Assembly: GCA_963704335.1 (NCBI GenBank)
Contig: OY969889.1
Location: 620,001 to 684,000 of the forward strand
Reading direction: 5' to 3'
DNA length: 64,000 nucleotides
DNA from: PALSA-612 sp963704335
GTDB taxonomy: Bacteria; Actinomycetota; Thermoleophilia; Gaiellales; Gaiellaceae
Shown: positions 7,587 to 16,866 of the stretch, piece by piece
Layout of the letters: every line of letters starts with the position of its first letter
How positions within the stretch are numbered: position 1 is the first letter of the stretch
Program-made: the position numbers and the translations under genes
The notes under the pieces: generated by a model
Told to the model about the DNA's origin: nothing
What the model saw: the letters and a program-made list of their open reading frames with translations, nothing else
Database searches by the model: none

Positions 7587-8341
7587 CAGGCTTTGAGGCG
7601 CTCCGGATGCTTGCGGACGAAGCGGAGAATGCCGCGCCAGTGCCAGAGCGTGCGCTTCGTGAAGAAGCTCTTGTCGGTTGCCGCGTCCCAGCGATGGCGG
7701 ACGACGGCAGCGGGCACGTACCAGCGTTCCCAGCCCGCCTGCGCCGCCCTGTAGCAGAGGTCGATCTCCTCGCCGTACATCCGAAAGCCCTCGTCGAAGC
7801 CGCGCAGTTGGTCGAGCATCGCGCGGCGAAGGAGCAGGCAGCCGCCGAGCATCCAGTCGGCCTCCACGGGCTCGGTAGGACGCTCGTCGAGGAGGTAGTG
7901 GTCGCGCTGGTGCTCGAGCGGCGGTCGCAACCGGCGGAGGGGCGTGCGCCGGACGAGCGTGCCGCCCACGGTCGGGAAGCGGCGCCGCGAAGGCTGCCAC
8001 GAGCCGTCCGGATCGACCAGCTGCGGCCCGGCCACGCCGCAGCGCGGGTGAGCCTCCATGAACGCACGGAGCGCAGCGACCGCTCCCGGCTCGAGCACGG
8101 CATCCGGGTTGGAAACGAGCACGAGCTCGCCGGTGGTCGCGCGCGTGCCCGCGTTGATGTTGGCCGCGAAGCTCGCGGGGCGAGCGTTCTCGATCACACG
8201 CGCGCCGAGCGCATCCACAGGCCCCGAGCCCGGCGTGTTCGCGATCACGACCACCTCGTCGACCTGTGGCACGAGCGTGGGCAAGGACTCGACGAGCTCC
8301 GCGCGGTGGCCGTGGGAGATGACGACCGCGGAGACGTTCAC
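7583..8341 (-). CDS. GT2 family glycosyltransferase (rhamnosyltransferase-like)
   Basis: 252 residues. It starts NVSAVVISHGHR, the first strand of a GT-A fold. The acidic site is VSNPDAVLEPGAV near residue 95 (an NPD in place of DxD, as in WbbL-type rhamnosyltransferases). The acceptor side is EADWMLGGCLLLRRAML, followed by FRMYGEEIDLCYRAAQAGW near 205. These are all typical of cytosolic enzymes that add deoxyhexoses to lipid-linked glycans. GTG 8341 is the start; it overlaps the stop of the upstream GT4 gene. Donor and linkage cannot be read from sequence. Confidence 0.88.
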   Translation of the reverse strand: MNVSAVVISHGHRAELVESLPTLVPQVDEVVVIANTPGSGPVDALGARVIENARPASFAANINAGTRATTGELVLVSNPDAVLEPGAVAALRAFMEAHPRCGVAGPQLVDPDGSWQPSRRRFPTVGGTLVRRTPLRRLRPPLEHQRDHYLLDERPTEPVEADWMLGGCLLLRRAMLDQLRGFDEGFRMYGEEIDLCYRAAQAGWERWYVPAAVVRHRWDAATDKSFFTKRTLWHWRGILRFVRKHPERLKAW

Positions 8342-9351
8342 GCCGCGAGCGCCTTCCGGTAGACGGCGACCGTGCGGCGCGCCGTCTCCTCCCACGTGAA
8401 CAGCTTCGCCCGCTCGAGCCCTGACGCGATCAGCCGGTCGCGCTCGGCGAGCGCCTGCCGGATGCCGTCCGCAAGCCGCTCTGGCTCGACGAAGACCGCA
8501 GCGTCCCCTGCCACCTCACGGAGGGCGGGATCCGGAGCGGCGACGACGGGTGTCCCGGAGGCCATCGCCTCCAGGACGGGCAGGCCGAACCCTTCGTAGC
8601 GAGAGGGCATCACGAGACTGGCCGCACCGCGGTAGAGCTCGACGAGCTCCTCCTGCGTCACGTAGCCGCGGAGCCGAGCGCCTCTGCGTTCGAGCTCTCG
8701 CGCAAGCTCGGTGTCGCGCACGGGGCCGGCCACGACCAGCGGCAGCCCTACGGCTGATGCCGCTTCTGCTGCCGCGAGTGGGTTCTTGCGTTTCTCGACA
8801 GATCCCACCAGCAACAGGTACTCACCGGGATTGCCGTCCCCGGGCGAGAAGACGGGATCGACGCCGTGAGGCGTGATCGTGATCTTCTCCGGGGCGATCC
8901 GGTACAGCTGGACGATGTCTTCCTTCGTCCGCTCCGACACGGTCAGCACGTGTCTCGCACGCCTGGCCGAGCGAGGCACGAAGGTCTTGAAGACCAGTCG
9001 CTCGTGCGGCGGCATCACCGAAGGATCACGCTCGAACGAGAGGTCGTGGACCGTCACGACGCCGGGGCACGGGCAACGGAGCGGCAGCGCATGCTGGAAG
9101 TGGGCGAGCGCAGGGCTCAGGTCTCGCAGCACGCGAGGCACCGACCACGCCATCCGCAGCTCCTGCGAGTGCGCCGGCACGTGCACCGCCTGGATACCGT
9201 CGGGGACGAGATCCGGATGCCGCGTGAGGGCGGCGAAGCGCAGCCCGCCGCCCGCCGCCGCAGGCAGGTGGCGCAGGAGGCTGAGAACGTATGTCTCGTC
9301 GCCCGTGCGCCGGCGTCCGAGCACGTCCGCGTCGATGACGACGAGGCTCAA
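8338..9351 (-). CDS. GT4 family glycosyltransferase
   Basis: 337 residues, GT-B fold. The N-terminal half has VVTVHDLSFERDP near 98 and VLTVSERTKEDI near 135. The C-terminal half has LLLVGSVEKRKNP near 179 and the retaining-enzyme motif EGFGLPVLE at 253-261 (E-x7-E, donor diphosphate binding). It starts at TTG 9351, overlapping the TGA of the next upstream gene (TTGA); no ATG or GTG fits better. With the two upstream genes it forms a tandem family of mannosyltransferase-like GT4 proteins, probably old duplicates adding successive sugars. Confidence 0.87.
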   Translation of the reverse strand: MSLVVIDADVLGRRRTGDETYVLSLLRHLPAAAGGGLRFAALTRHPDLVPDGIQAVHVPAHSQELRMAWSVPRVLRDLSPALAHFQHALPLRCPCPGVVTVHDLSFERDPSVMPPHERLVFKTFVPRSARRARHVLTVSERTKEDIVQLYRIAPEKITITPHGVDPVFSPGDGNPGEYLLLVGSVEKRKNPLAAAEAASAVGLPLVVAGPVRDTELARELERRGARLRGYVTQEELVELYRGAASLVMPSRYEGFGLPVLEAMASGTPVVAAPDPALREVAGDAAVFVEPERLADGIRQALAERDRLIASGLERAKLFTWEETARRTVAVYRKALAA

Positions 9352-10313
9352 CCGGCCACATCCCGGTAGACGTCCGCCGTCGTGCGCGCCGCGGCGTCCC
9401 ACGAGAAGGCGCGAGCACGCTCGAGGCCGAGCCGGCGCAATTCTTCGGCTCGCTCCACCGCTTCGGCGATGCCCGAGGCGATTGCAGCCGGGTCGTACGG
9501 GTCGACGAGCACCGCGGCGCCGCCGGCCGTCTCCTCCGTCGCGCCGCCCCGGCTCGTGACCACCGGCGACCCACAGGCCATCGCCTCGACGATGGGCAGG
9601 CCGAAGCCCTCGTACAGCGACGCGTAGACGACACACTTCGCGCCCCGGTAGAGGCGCGCGAGCTCGTCGTCGGAGACGCGTCCCAACCCTGAGGTCTGCA
9701 CTCCACCCCAGCCGCGGGCGCCCACGACGCGCAACTCGGCGGCGGCCAGACGGGCGGCCTCCTGGACGCGCTCGAGGTTCTTGCGCGGCTCCAGCGTCCC
9801 CACGGTCAGCACGTAGTCGCCGTCGGTCACCGGCCCGTCGGGCGAGAACACGTCCGCCACGCCGTTGGGGATGACGGTCACCTTCTCCGGAGGCATGCCG
9901 AACAGCTCGACGAGCTCGCGCTTCGTGAACTCGGAGACGGCGATGATCCGGCTCGCCGCCCGCGCCACCCGAGTCACGCACAAGCGGCTGTAGTGCCGCG
10001 TCCATGAGTTGAACGTCTCTGGGTGGCGCAGGACGGCGAGGTCGTGAACGGTAACGACCAGCGGCATGGGCGGAGGTGAAACCGGCCCGCGGAAGGTCGG
10101 GCAGTGGAGGACATCGAGCCGTCGCCGCTTCGCCAGTCGCGGCAGGCCGACCGGGTACCACCATGCATCTCGATAGAGGGTCGCGATCCGGCCGGAGCCG
10201 TTGTGGGCGAGCCGGACGAGGTCGACACCGTCGACCGCGTCGATGCCCTCGATGTAGCGCGCGGTGCCGGCGCGGGTCTGGTCGAGCGGCGAGACATCGA
10301 GGCCGACGCGCAT
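9348..10313 (-). CDS. GT4 family glycosyltransferase (tandem paralogue 2)
   Basis: 321 residues. It opens MRVGLDVSPLDQTRAGTARY, nearly the same opening as the neighbour at 10313. It has VVTVHDLAVLRHPETF, VIPNGVADVFSPDG, VLTVGTLEPRKNLERV and the motif EGFGLPIVE near residue 235. ATG 10313 shares one base with the TGA of the upstream gene. This is the GT4 group that includes many mannosyltransferases, but the specific sugar is not predictable. Confidence 0.89.
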   Translation of the reverse strand: MRVGLDVSPLDQTRAGTARYIEGIDAVDGVDLVRLAHNGSGRIATLYRDAWWYPVGLPRLAKRRRLDVLHCPTFRGPVSPPPMPLVVTVHDLAVLRHPETFNSWTRHYSRLCVTRVARAASRIIAVSEFTKRELVELFGMPPEKVTVIPNGVADVFSPDGPVTDGDYVLTVGTLEPRKNLERVQEAARLAAAELRVVGARGWGGVQTSGLGRVSDDELARLYRGAKCVVYASLYEGFGLPIVEAMACGSPVVTSRGGATEETAGGAAVLVDPYDPAAIASGIAEAVERAEELRRLGLERARAFSWDAAARTTADVYRDVAG

Positions 10314-11386
10314 CAGGCTGCCTCCAGGTACGCAGCGAGGAAGACCCGGCCCGTGTTGCTCCACGAGAAGTGCGCCGCATGCGCGCAGCCGCGCGAGGTG
10401 AGCTCGTCACGCCGATCGATGGCTATCTCGATTGCCGCGGCGATCGCCGCCGGATCCTCGGGATCGGCGCGCACGGCCGCGTCGCCGCAGGCCTCGTTCA
10501 TCGACTCGTGCGACGAGCAGACGACCGGGGCGCCGCAGGCCATGGCCTCGATCACCGGCAGCCCGAACCCCTCGAACCGCGAGGGGTACGCGAACACCGC
10601 GGCGCCGCGGTAGAGGCGCGCCAGCTCGTCGTCGTCCACGTAGCCGAGCCTGACGATGCCCGGCCGGTCGAGCGCGGGCTGCTCGCCCCATCCCTCAGCA
10701 CCGACGACCGCCAGCAACAGGTCGCTGCGATCGAGCAGCGCATGCGCCTCGACGAGCGCCGCGAGATTCTTGCGCGGCTCGAGCGTGGCCACCGTCAAGA
10801 CGTAGTCGCCGCCGAGCTCGGCACTCGCGCCGTCGCTCGTGAAGACGGCGTCCACACCTGGCAGCGCCACGCAGACGCGATCCTTGGGCACACTCAACAG
10901 CTCGACGACGTCGCGCGCGGTGAATGCGGAGTTCGCGAAGACGAGGTCGCAGGTGCGCGCGGCATTCCGGTACTTCGCCGTGTGCATGCTCCGCGTGCGG
11001 CCTTGCACCCACTCGGGATGCCGCAGCGGGACGAGATCGTGAACGGTCGTCGCGCGGATCCCGCTGCGCTGGGGCGGATACATCCAGTCCGAGAAGTGGA
11101 GCACGTCGATCGGGCCCAGGAACCGCTCCACGGCGGGCGTGCCGAGGCGGCTCCACCCCTGGCGCCAGAAGTGCGCGAAGGGAAGAAACTGGAGCGAAAT
11201 ATCGACGGGGACGCCCTCGAGCGCCGCCGGGATCGCTTTCTTCCCTTGCGGGCTCGTGGGAGCAAAAGCGACGATCTCGTGCTCGCCGGCGGCGGCCGCC
11301 ACCAACCCGGCCAGCGACCCGCGCAGGTACGTGCCGATCCCCGACCGCGGATGCGAGAGCGGCGACACGTCGAAGGCGATCCTCAT
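10313..11386 (-). CDS. GT4 family glycosyltransferase (tandem paralogue 1)
   Basis: 357 residues. It opens MRIAFDVSPLSHPRSGIGTY with the glycine-rich donor loop. TTVHDLVPLRHPEWV, VFANSAFTARDVV, VLTVATLEPRKNLAALVEA and EGFGLPVIE (near 272) follow. ATG 11386 overlaps the TGA of the GT-C gene (ATGA), so it is coupled to it. It is clearly a paralogue of the gene at 9348 and a more distant one of that at 8338. Confidence 0.89.
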   Translation of the reverse strand: MRIAFDVSPLSHPRSGIGTYLRGSLAGLVAAAAGEHEIVAFAPTSPQGKKAIPAALEGVPVDISLQFLPFAHFWRQGWSRLGTPAVERFLGPIDVLHFSDWMYPPQRSGIRATTVHDLVPLRHPEWVQGRTRSMHTAKYRNAARTCDLVFANSAFTARDVVELLSVPKDRVCVALPGVDAVFTSDGASAELGGDYVLTVATLEPRKNLAALVEAHALLDRSDLLLAVVGAEGWGEQPALDRPGIVRLGYVDDDELARLYRGAAVFAYPSRFEGFGLPVIEAMACGAPVVCSSHESMNEACGDAAVRADPEDPAAIAAAIEIAIDRRDELTSRGCAHAAHFSWSNTGRVFLAAYLEAA

Positions 11387-13467
11387 CCCGCGGGCTCGTC
11401 GGCGAGAGGCCTGCGGTAGTCGAAGCGGTTGAAGTGGAGGCCTAGCTCGCGCGGGTCCGGGTTCTCGCCGTCCGTCACCACCTTCGGTATCGCCGTGCGG
11501 TCGACCTCGAACTCCACGACACACTTGCCATCACTCGGCTCGAGCGGCACTCGCAGCACCTGCTTCGCACGGAGTGGGTCGATGAACACGCGGCCGGCGA
11601 CCTTCCCCCCGACTCGAGTGGTCAGCAAGGACGGTTCGTCGAACAACGCCGAGTCGCTCTGCACCTCGACTTCCAGCTCGCCCCCGGTGCATGCGTAGCG
11701 CGTGTACGTGACGTGCTTCCCCGACCACGTGTCCTCCGGGTATAGGCCGTCGACGAATGCCACCTGCCGCAGCGGGCCGTCTACGCGATAGAGAACCAGG
11801 CGCTTGACGCCGTCATTGCCGACCACCGTGCCTCCGACCTCCCCGGTTGCGTCGGTGAGCACGTGCGACACGAGCACACGGCGACCGTCGGGCCCACGCA
11901 CGTAGCCGGTCCTTCTGTCGATCGAAACCGGCGTCTGTGCGAGACCCCCTGGGACAGGAGGTCCCGTCGTGTAGATGTCGCCGATCGAGCGGCTGAAGAT
12001 CTCGTTCTCCCAGACCGCGAACTCGCTCGAGGTGCCGGTCCACAGAAACGCCACGTCCTCGTCCCGCGCGACGGAGCGGTCGATCCAATCGCGGTCCTCC
12101 ATCGCGATGCCGCCGAACAAATGCTGCGCCGCGCGGAAACGGTGCTCCGCGACGATCGGATGCTGCGACACGGCGAAGTAGACGAGGACGAGTCCCGGCA
12201 GCACGAGCGCGTAGCGGCGGGGCACGAAGAGAAACGCGAGGCCGGTGCCGACGGCGCCGGCGAGGACGACGAGGCTCGTGTCCGAAAGAGCCAGTCCGTG
12301 CTCGACGAGCCAGCCGAGCGGCAGCAGCGCAGCGGTGTCTGACACCGCGTTGATCCCGATGAAGTCGTCGTACGGGATCGCCAGCGGCAGCCCGACGGCG
12401 AGCAGGGCCGCGATCGCCGTCGCCGGCTGGGGTCTCGGCAGGCCGCGCTCGATCCACACGAGCAGCGCGATAAGGAACAGTGATCCGACGTAGAACGTGT
12501 TTCGCTCGGAGATGCGGAACGTCTGCTCCGAAGCGAACACGGCCACCACGAGCACGAGCCAGAAGGTCAGGCTGAGCGCGGCTGCGACGAAGATGCGATC
12601 TCGCTCCGTTAGCTGTCGCGGCATCAGCGCCAGGAGGATCAGCGCGGCGAACGGGATCACGCCGAGCGCGAGGCTGAGCTCTCCGAGGTGGTACGCGAAC
12701 CACTTCGCCACCTCCCACACCGAGTAGTCGGCGCGGCCGGCCACCTCGTAGGCGCCGAAAACCCCGAGCGGCGAGCGTCCCCGGGCCAGCTGGAGGACGA
12801 GGATTCCGAGGAAGCCTGCGGCCGCCAGTCCGTAGAGAAGCGCGTAGCGGCGGAACGCGGCCCTCCCTGCCACGAGCAGCGGCGCAGTCAGCAGCGCCGG
12901 TAGCAGCGCGACCGCCTGCTGTCGGGTGAGGTAGGCGACGAGGCAGACGCCGAGCACGATCGCGGTTCGCAACGGTGTCGGCCGCTCCAGCCACAGCACC
13001 ATCGCCAGCGCCGCGCAGAGAAACAGCGGGTAGAACGCGTTCTCCGTCATCAGCGTCGCCGTGTAGACCATCCCCGGCACCGCCACCGTCAGCGCCGCAG
13101 CCGCGAGGGCGAGCGGCTCGGCGAGCACGCGGCGGGCGAGGAAGTACGCGGGCACGGCCGCGAGCGACATGACGAGCGCGTTGATGGCCTTCGCCGCCGC
13201 GTACGCCTGCGGCACCGACTCGAAGAGCGCCCAGGCAGGCGCTATCAGCGCCGGATAGACGATGCCGTACGCGGCGGTCGCTTCCCCGCGGACGAGGAAC
13301 CGGCCGGAGTCGGCGAGGCTCTTCGCGAGCTCGGAGTAGATGAGCTCGTCGACCATGATCCAGGGCGCCACCGTGCCGCGGCCGAACACGTAGCGGACGA
13401 GCGTGGAGACGACGACGATGCCCGCGAGCCAGGCCCATGCCGGGACTCGCGCTAGAGACTTACCCAA
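11383..13467 (-). CDS. GT-C membrane glycosyltransferase (ArnT/PMT-like)
   Basis: 694 residues. The first membrane segment (about 10-30) is followed by the acidic loop PWIMVDELIYSELAKSLADS, where Asp/Glu of GT-C enzymes act. About eleven more membrane segments extend to roughly residue 420. A soluble C-terminal domain (about 430-694) is beta-rich and ends DYRRPLADEPAG. It probably transfers a sugar from polyprenyl phosphate outside the membrane. It starts at TTG 13467, 8 nt inside the end of the upstream gene. It matches the protein at 4817-6982 in architecture, so the locus has two long GT-C proteins of the same type. Confidence 0.87.
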   Translation of the reverse strand: MGKSLARVPAWAWLAGIVVVSTLVRYVFGRGTVAPWIMVDELIYSELAKSLADSGRFLVRGEATAAYGIVYPALIAPAWALFESVPQAYAAAKAINALVMSLAAVPAYFLARRVLAEPLALAAAALTVAVPGMVYTATLMTENAFYPLFLCAALAMVLWLERPTPLRTAIVLGVCLVAYLTRQQAVALLPALLTAPLLVAGRAAFRRYALLYGLAAAGFLGILVLQLARGRSPLGVFGAYEVAGRADYSVWEVAKWFAYHLGELSLALGVIPFAALILLALMPRQLTERDRIFVAAALSLTFWLVLVVAVFASEQTFRISERNTFYVGSLFLIALLVWIERGLPRPQPATAIAALLAVGLPLAIPYDDFIGINAVSDTAALLPLGWLVEHGLALSDTSLVVLAGAVGTGLAFLFVPRRYALVLPGLVLVYFAVSQHPIVAEHRFRAAQHLFGGIAMEDRDWIDRSVARDEDVAFLWTGTSSEFAVWENEIFSRSIGDIYTTGPPVPGGLAQTPVSIDRRTGYVRGPDGRRVLVSHVLTDATGEVGGTVVGNDGVKRLVLYRVDGPLRQVAFVDGLYPEDTWSGKHVTYTRYACTGGELEVEVQSDSALFDEPSLLTTRVGGKVAGRVFIDPLRAKQVLRVPLEPSDGKCVVEFEVDRTAIPKVVTDGENPDPRELGLHFNRFDYRRPLADEPAG

Positions 13468-14666
13468 GCTCAGCCTCGCGCAGGCGGGCCGCCAGCTCCT
13501 TCGCCTCGGGATCGTCAGGGCCGATGCCGACCTGGGCGGCGGCCTCCGCCACCTCGCGAGTCACGGCCTCGCGGACAGCCTCGCCGCCCGCGGCTTCCTC
13601 GAGCGTGGCGACGTAGAGGTCCGCCACCCGGTCGAGCGCATGCTCCGTCGTGGCCAGCTCGAGCGCAGCGGCACTCATCGCTGCGCGCGCGCTGGCGTCG
13701 CCCAGCAGCCGCTCCAGCTCCGTTGCCAGCGTTTCGACCTCCCGCTCGTCCGGCGCCACCTTGACGGCGACGGCGTCGGGAAGCTCCGAGAACCAGCCGA
13801 TGTCGGAGACGACGAGCGGGCGGCCGGCCGAGAGCGCCCGGATGACGGTGCCCGAGGTCTCGCCCATCGTCGGCGAGCGCAGCGACACGATCACGTCGCA
13901 CGCACCCATGAGCGACCAGAGCCGCTCCTCGTCGACGTAGTCCTCCCGGGTCACCCCTTCGGGCACCCCAAGATTCGCGAGCCGTCGCGAGGCACCACCG
14001 ACGAGGAGCAATCTCGCGTCTGGAAGCCGTTCCCGCAGGCGCGCGAAGGCCGCATAGAGCTGCGGGATCCGCTTGCTCTCGTTGAGGTGGCCGAAGCAGC
14101 CGATGAGGTTTCCCTCCGGAGCCGTTTCGCCTGCGCGGGCCCAAGCGGGATGCGGGATGCGTACGATCGGGCCCTCGTAGCCCGCCGCCCGCGCACCCTC
14201 CTCCACGTAACGCGAGTGGACGACGAGGCTCTGTGCCAGCCTGAGGATCTCGCCCGCGAGCGGGAAGTCCTGCGGCCTCGACTCCCAGAGCGGCGGAATG
14301 CGGTTGTCGAGGACGCCGTAGGCGAGCAGGCGGCCGGCGAGGCCGTGGTCGCGCTCCATCGCCGCCAGGTAGCCGGCCGCGTCGCCGCGGGCGAGCGTGA
14401 TCCCGGCCACGAGGTGGTGCAGGACGAGCTCGTGGAGGACGACCACGCCCGGTCGGCGGCGCAGCGCTTCGACGATCCAGCCGTGAGCCTCCGGATCGTT
14501 GCCGACGTGGTAGAGGGCGATGTCGAGCCTTCGGCGTGCGGCGAAAGCGGCCGGGTCGGACGATCTCGACGTCGATCCGCTGCTCGAGCGCGGGGAGCAG
14601 CACCGCGCTGTAGTCGGCGACGCCCGAGCGCGAGGGCGGCAACGGGGAGTAGTAGGCGACCTTCAT
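13460..14666 (-). pseudogene. GT4-like glycosyltransferase, frameshifted near 14540
   Basis: The N-terminus is MKVAYYSPLPPSRSGVADYS from ATG 14666 and stays in frame through LEQRIDVEIVRP. The reading then continues in the next frame as DPAAFAARRRLDIALYHVGN, through VVVLHELVLHH and GNLIGCFGHLNESKRI, to the TGA at 13460. The switch is at about 14535-14550 (GTCCGACCCGGCC on the minus strand) and needs one base lost or two gained. Repaired, it is about 400 residues. The second glutamate of the E-x7-E motif is absent (GETSGTVIRALS). Either the gene is recently broken or the assembly has a one-base error. It sits inside a tightly coupled operon, which favours an error. Confidence 0.75.
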
Positions 14667-15688
14667 GCGAGCAGGCGGTCGATAGCCCGGTCCCAGGTCA
14701 GCTGCTCGGCAATCTGGCGGCCCGCCTGCCCCCACGTGCGCGCGTCGTCGACATGGTCGCGGAGCCACGCACAGGCCTCGGCGACCGCGGCCGGGCGCGG
14801 CTCGCAGACGAGCCCGGTGCGGCGGTCCGTGACGACCTCCAGAGGCCCGCCGGCGTCGGCGGTCGTGATGACGGGCTTCTCGGCGAGAAACGCCTCGAAG
14901 GGCACCATGCCGAAGTCCTCGTCGACGGGCGCGTAGTAGACGGCGAGGCAGCGAGCGTAGAGGTCGGCCAGCTCGGACTCGTCGACGCGACCGGAGAACG
15001 TGACGCGCCCGTCGAGGCCCTTCCTCGCCGCCAGCTCCTCGAGCCGAGCGCGGTCAGGCCCGTCTCCGGCGACCACGCCACGCAGCGACGAGTCGGCGGA
15101 GAGCGCGTCGAGCATGAGGTCGACGCGCTTCGAGCGGTCGAGCCGGCCGACCGAGAGCACGAAGTCGCCGTACCCGTCGCAGCGGTAGTCGAGGTGCTGC
15201 GGCGGATGCGGCATCACCTCCGCGGCAATGTCGGTCGAGCGCGCGAGGCGGTCGGCGACGTTCTGCGAGGTGGCGAAGACCCGCCGCGCCTCGCCGAGGC
15301 AAAGGCGGTCGAGCCGTTGCACTTGGCGGCGGAGCGCGCGGTCGGACGGCGCCTCGGAGAACTGGCCCAGCTCGGTGCGGTCGAGCTCGTACGCCTGGCG
15401 GAACTGGTGCAGCAGCCAGACGACCTTGTTGGGATGGCGGACGCAGTACGACGGGAACTTCGTCGCGATCACCATGTCGATCGCGCGGCCGTCCGCCTCG
15501 GTCAGGTCGGCGAGCCGCCAGAGGAGAGCCTGGCTCAGCACGCGGGCGCCTGGGTACCACTTGAAAGGGAGCGTGACGACGTCGGCCTCGTGCCCTCGCC
15601 GGCGCAGCTCGGTCGTGAGGTCGTCGGCGAAGATCTCGGCGCCGCCGCGTTCGAACGGCACCTGCGGGCGGCAGACCGCGATCCTCAC
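14663..15688 (-). CDS. GT4 family glycosyltransferase
   Basis: 341 residues. It opens MRIAVCRPQVPFERGGAEIF, with the RGGAE donor-side loop common in GT4. It has VVWLLHQFRQAYELD near 90 (acceptor side), FVLSVGRLDRSKRVDLML near 180, and the catalytic E-x7-E as EDFGMVPFE near 254. It starts at GTG 15688, coupled by GTGA to the methyltransferase gene upstream, and overlaps the next gene by 4 nt. It probably adds one sugar to a lipid-linked glycan on the cytoplasmic side. Confidence 0.88.
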   Translation of the reverse strand: MRIAVCRPQVPFERGGAEIFADDLTTELRRRGHEADVVTLPFKWYPGARVLSQALLWRLADLTEADGRAIDMVIATKFPSYCVRHPNKVVWLLHQFRQAYELDRTELGQFSEAPSDRALRRQVQRLDRLCLGEARRVFATSQNVADRLARSTDIAAEVMPHPPQHLDYRCDGYGDFVLSVGRLDRSKRVDLMLDALSADSSLRGVVAGDGPDRARLEELAARKGLDGRVTFSGRVDESELADLYARCLAVYYAPVDEDFGMVPFEAFLAEKPVITTADAGGPLEVVTDRRTGLVCEPRPAAVAEACAWLRDHVDDARTWGQAGRQIAEQLTWDRAIDRLLA

Positions 15689-16809
15689 GGCCGCGCGAGA
15701 ATTGCGTAGTCGAGCGGCCCGAACAGCAACTCGTTCAGCCGGCGCACGTTCGCCGCGATCACCGGGTCGTCGGGCACCGCGAGCTTCTCGTCGGGCTCGT
15801 TGAGAAAGCGCGTCGCGACCTCTCGGAAACCCGCCTGCTCCGCGAGCAGTCCCAGCGTCTCCGGCACGAGCGGCTGTGCATGCGTGAGGTCGGCGAAGTA
15901 GCTGCGGAGCGCGAGCGGCGAGAGCGGGTTGATCGTCTCGGCGACGAACAGGCCGCCGGGGCGAAGCTTGGACACGGCGAGCTCGAGCAGCCGGACGAGC
16001 GCCCCAGGCGGAAGGTGCTCTACGACCTGCGCGGCGAAGATGCCGCCGAGCGAGCCCTCTTCGAGAACCTCCAGGTACGCCAGGGCATCCGCCTGCTCGA
16101 CGGCGAGCCCCTCCCCTCGTGCGTAGGCGACCATGTCCGCGTCGGCATCGACCCCGCGCGCTTCGACGCCCGCTTCGCGGAGCAGCGACAGGAACTCGCC
16201 GCGACCGCAGCCGATGTCGAGCACCGGCGCCGCGCCGCGGAAGTCGTCCACGTACACGCGCTGTCGCTCCCGAACGGCCGCCGTCGAGCCGCGCATTCGC
16301 GCCTCGAACCCGAAGTAGTCAGGGACGGCGGCAGCGGCCGGCTGTGCCGCGACCGTCGTCACCGGCGCGGGAGCCGACCCGCCACCGCGCCGTTCGACGC
16401 GCCGCAGACGTTCCTCCAGCTCGACGAGCGCACGGCGACTCGACTCGTCACCCGCGGCCGCCCGATCGGCCGTCTCGTAAAGGTCGTCCACGAGCTTGAG
16501 CACCGCATCGTTGAAAGCTCGCTGCTCGGCAGCGAGCGGCTCGACGTACCAGCGCAGGAGCGGCCGCAGCAGTCGCTTGACCGGATACGCGATCGCGCCC
16601 TTGATGCCCGCGCGCCGCTCGAGCGGCCGCTCTGCCGACACCGGCCACATGCGCTCGGCCTGGGCGCGCCACGTCGCGCGAGCGCCCTCGGCACCAGCCC
16701 CGCCGCGCCGAATCTCCTCGCGGAGCTGCTCGAACAACGCGACAGCGTCGACCTCCGCCGACAGCGAGGCCTGTGCAGACGCACCATCGTGCACGCCGCT
16801 GTCCGGCAT
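15685..16809 (-). CDS. WbdD-like class I methyltransferase with coiled N-terminal region
   Basis: 374 residues. Residues about 20-145 are helical and charged, with likely coiled-coil stretches (VELEERLRRVERR). A short PDYFGFEARMRGS linker follows, then a methyltransferase domain. The SAM motif is VLDIGCGRGEFLSLL at 196-210, with ARGVDADADMVAYAR after it and FAAQVVEHLP in the motif IV region. This layout is seen in methyltransferases of polysaccharide loci, including chain-terminating WbdD relatives, where the helical part measures or anchors. Chain termination here is only a possibility. ATG 16809 is preceded by TACGAT with a 6-nt gap. It is the first gene of the ten-gene minus operon. Confidence 0.83.
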   Translation of the reverse strand: MPDSGVHDGASAQASLSAEVDAVALFEQLREEIRRGGAGAEGARATWRAQAERMWPVSAERPLERRAGIKGAIAYPVKRLLRPLLRWYVEPLAAEQRAFNDAVLKLVDDLYETADRAAAGDESSRRALVELEERLRRVERRGGGSAPAPVTTVAAQPAAAAVPDYFGFEARMRGSTAAVRERQRVYVDDFRGAAPVLDIGCGRGEFLSLLREAGVEARGVDADADMVAYARGEGLAVEQADALAYLEVLEEGSLGGIFAAQVVEHLPPGALVRLLELAVSKLRPGGLFVAETINPLSPLALRSYFADLTHAQPLVPETLGLLAEQAGFREVATRFLNEPDEKLAVPDDPVIAANVRRLNELLFGPLDYAILARP

Positions 16810-16815
16810 CTACAG

Positions 16816-16821
16816 ATCGTA
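16816..16821 (-). promoter_or_regulatory. -10 hexamer TACGAT for the ten-gene minus operon
   Basis: TACGAT on the minus strand ends 6 nt before ATG 16809, which predicts a leaderless operon mRNA. Confidence 0.5.
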
Positions 16822-16853
16822 GCCCTGGTCTGTTACGGCATCGTTAGCGCGGC

Positions 16854-16859
16854 TAGGCT
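16854..16859 (+). promoter_or_regulatory. -10 hexamer TAGGCT for the divergent GT4 gene
   Basis: TAGGCT ends 7 nt before GTG 16867. A TGTTAC sequence 17 nt upstream is at best a weak -35. Confidence 0.5.
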
Positions 16860-16866
16860 CGACGCC

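Noticed and set aside
13403..15709. A 768-codon plus-strand open frame
   Set aside because: It is antisense to three well-supported minus-strand genes; the composition is that of a shadow frame.
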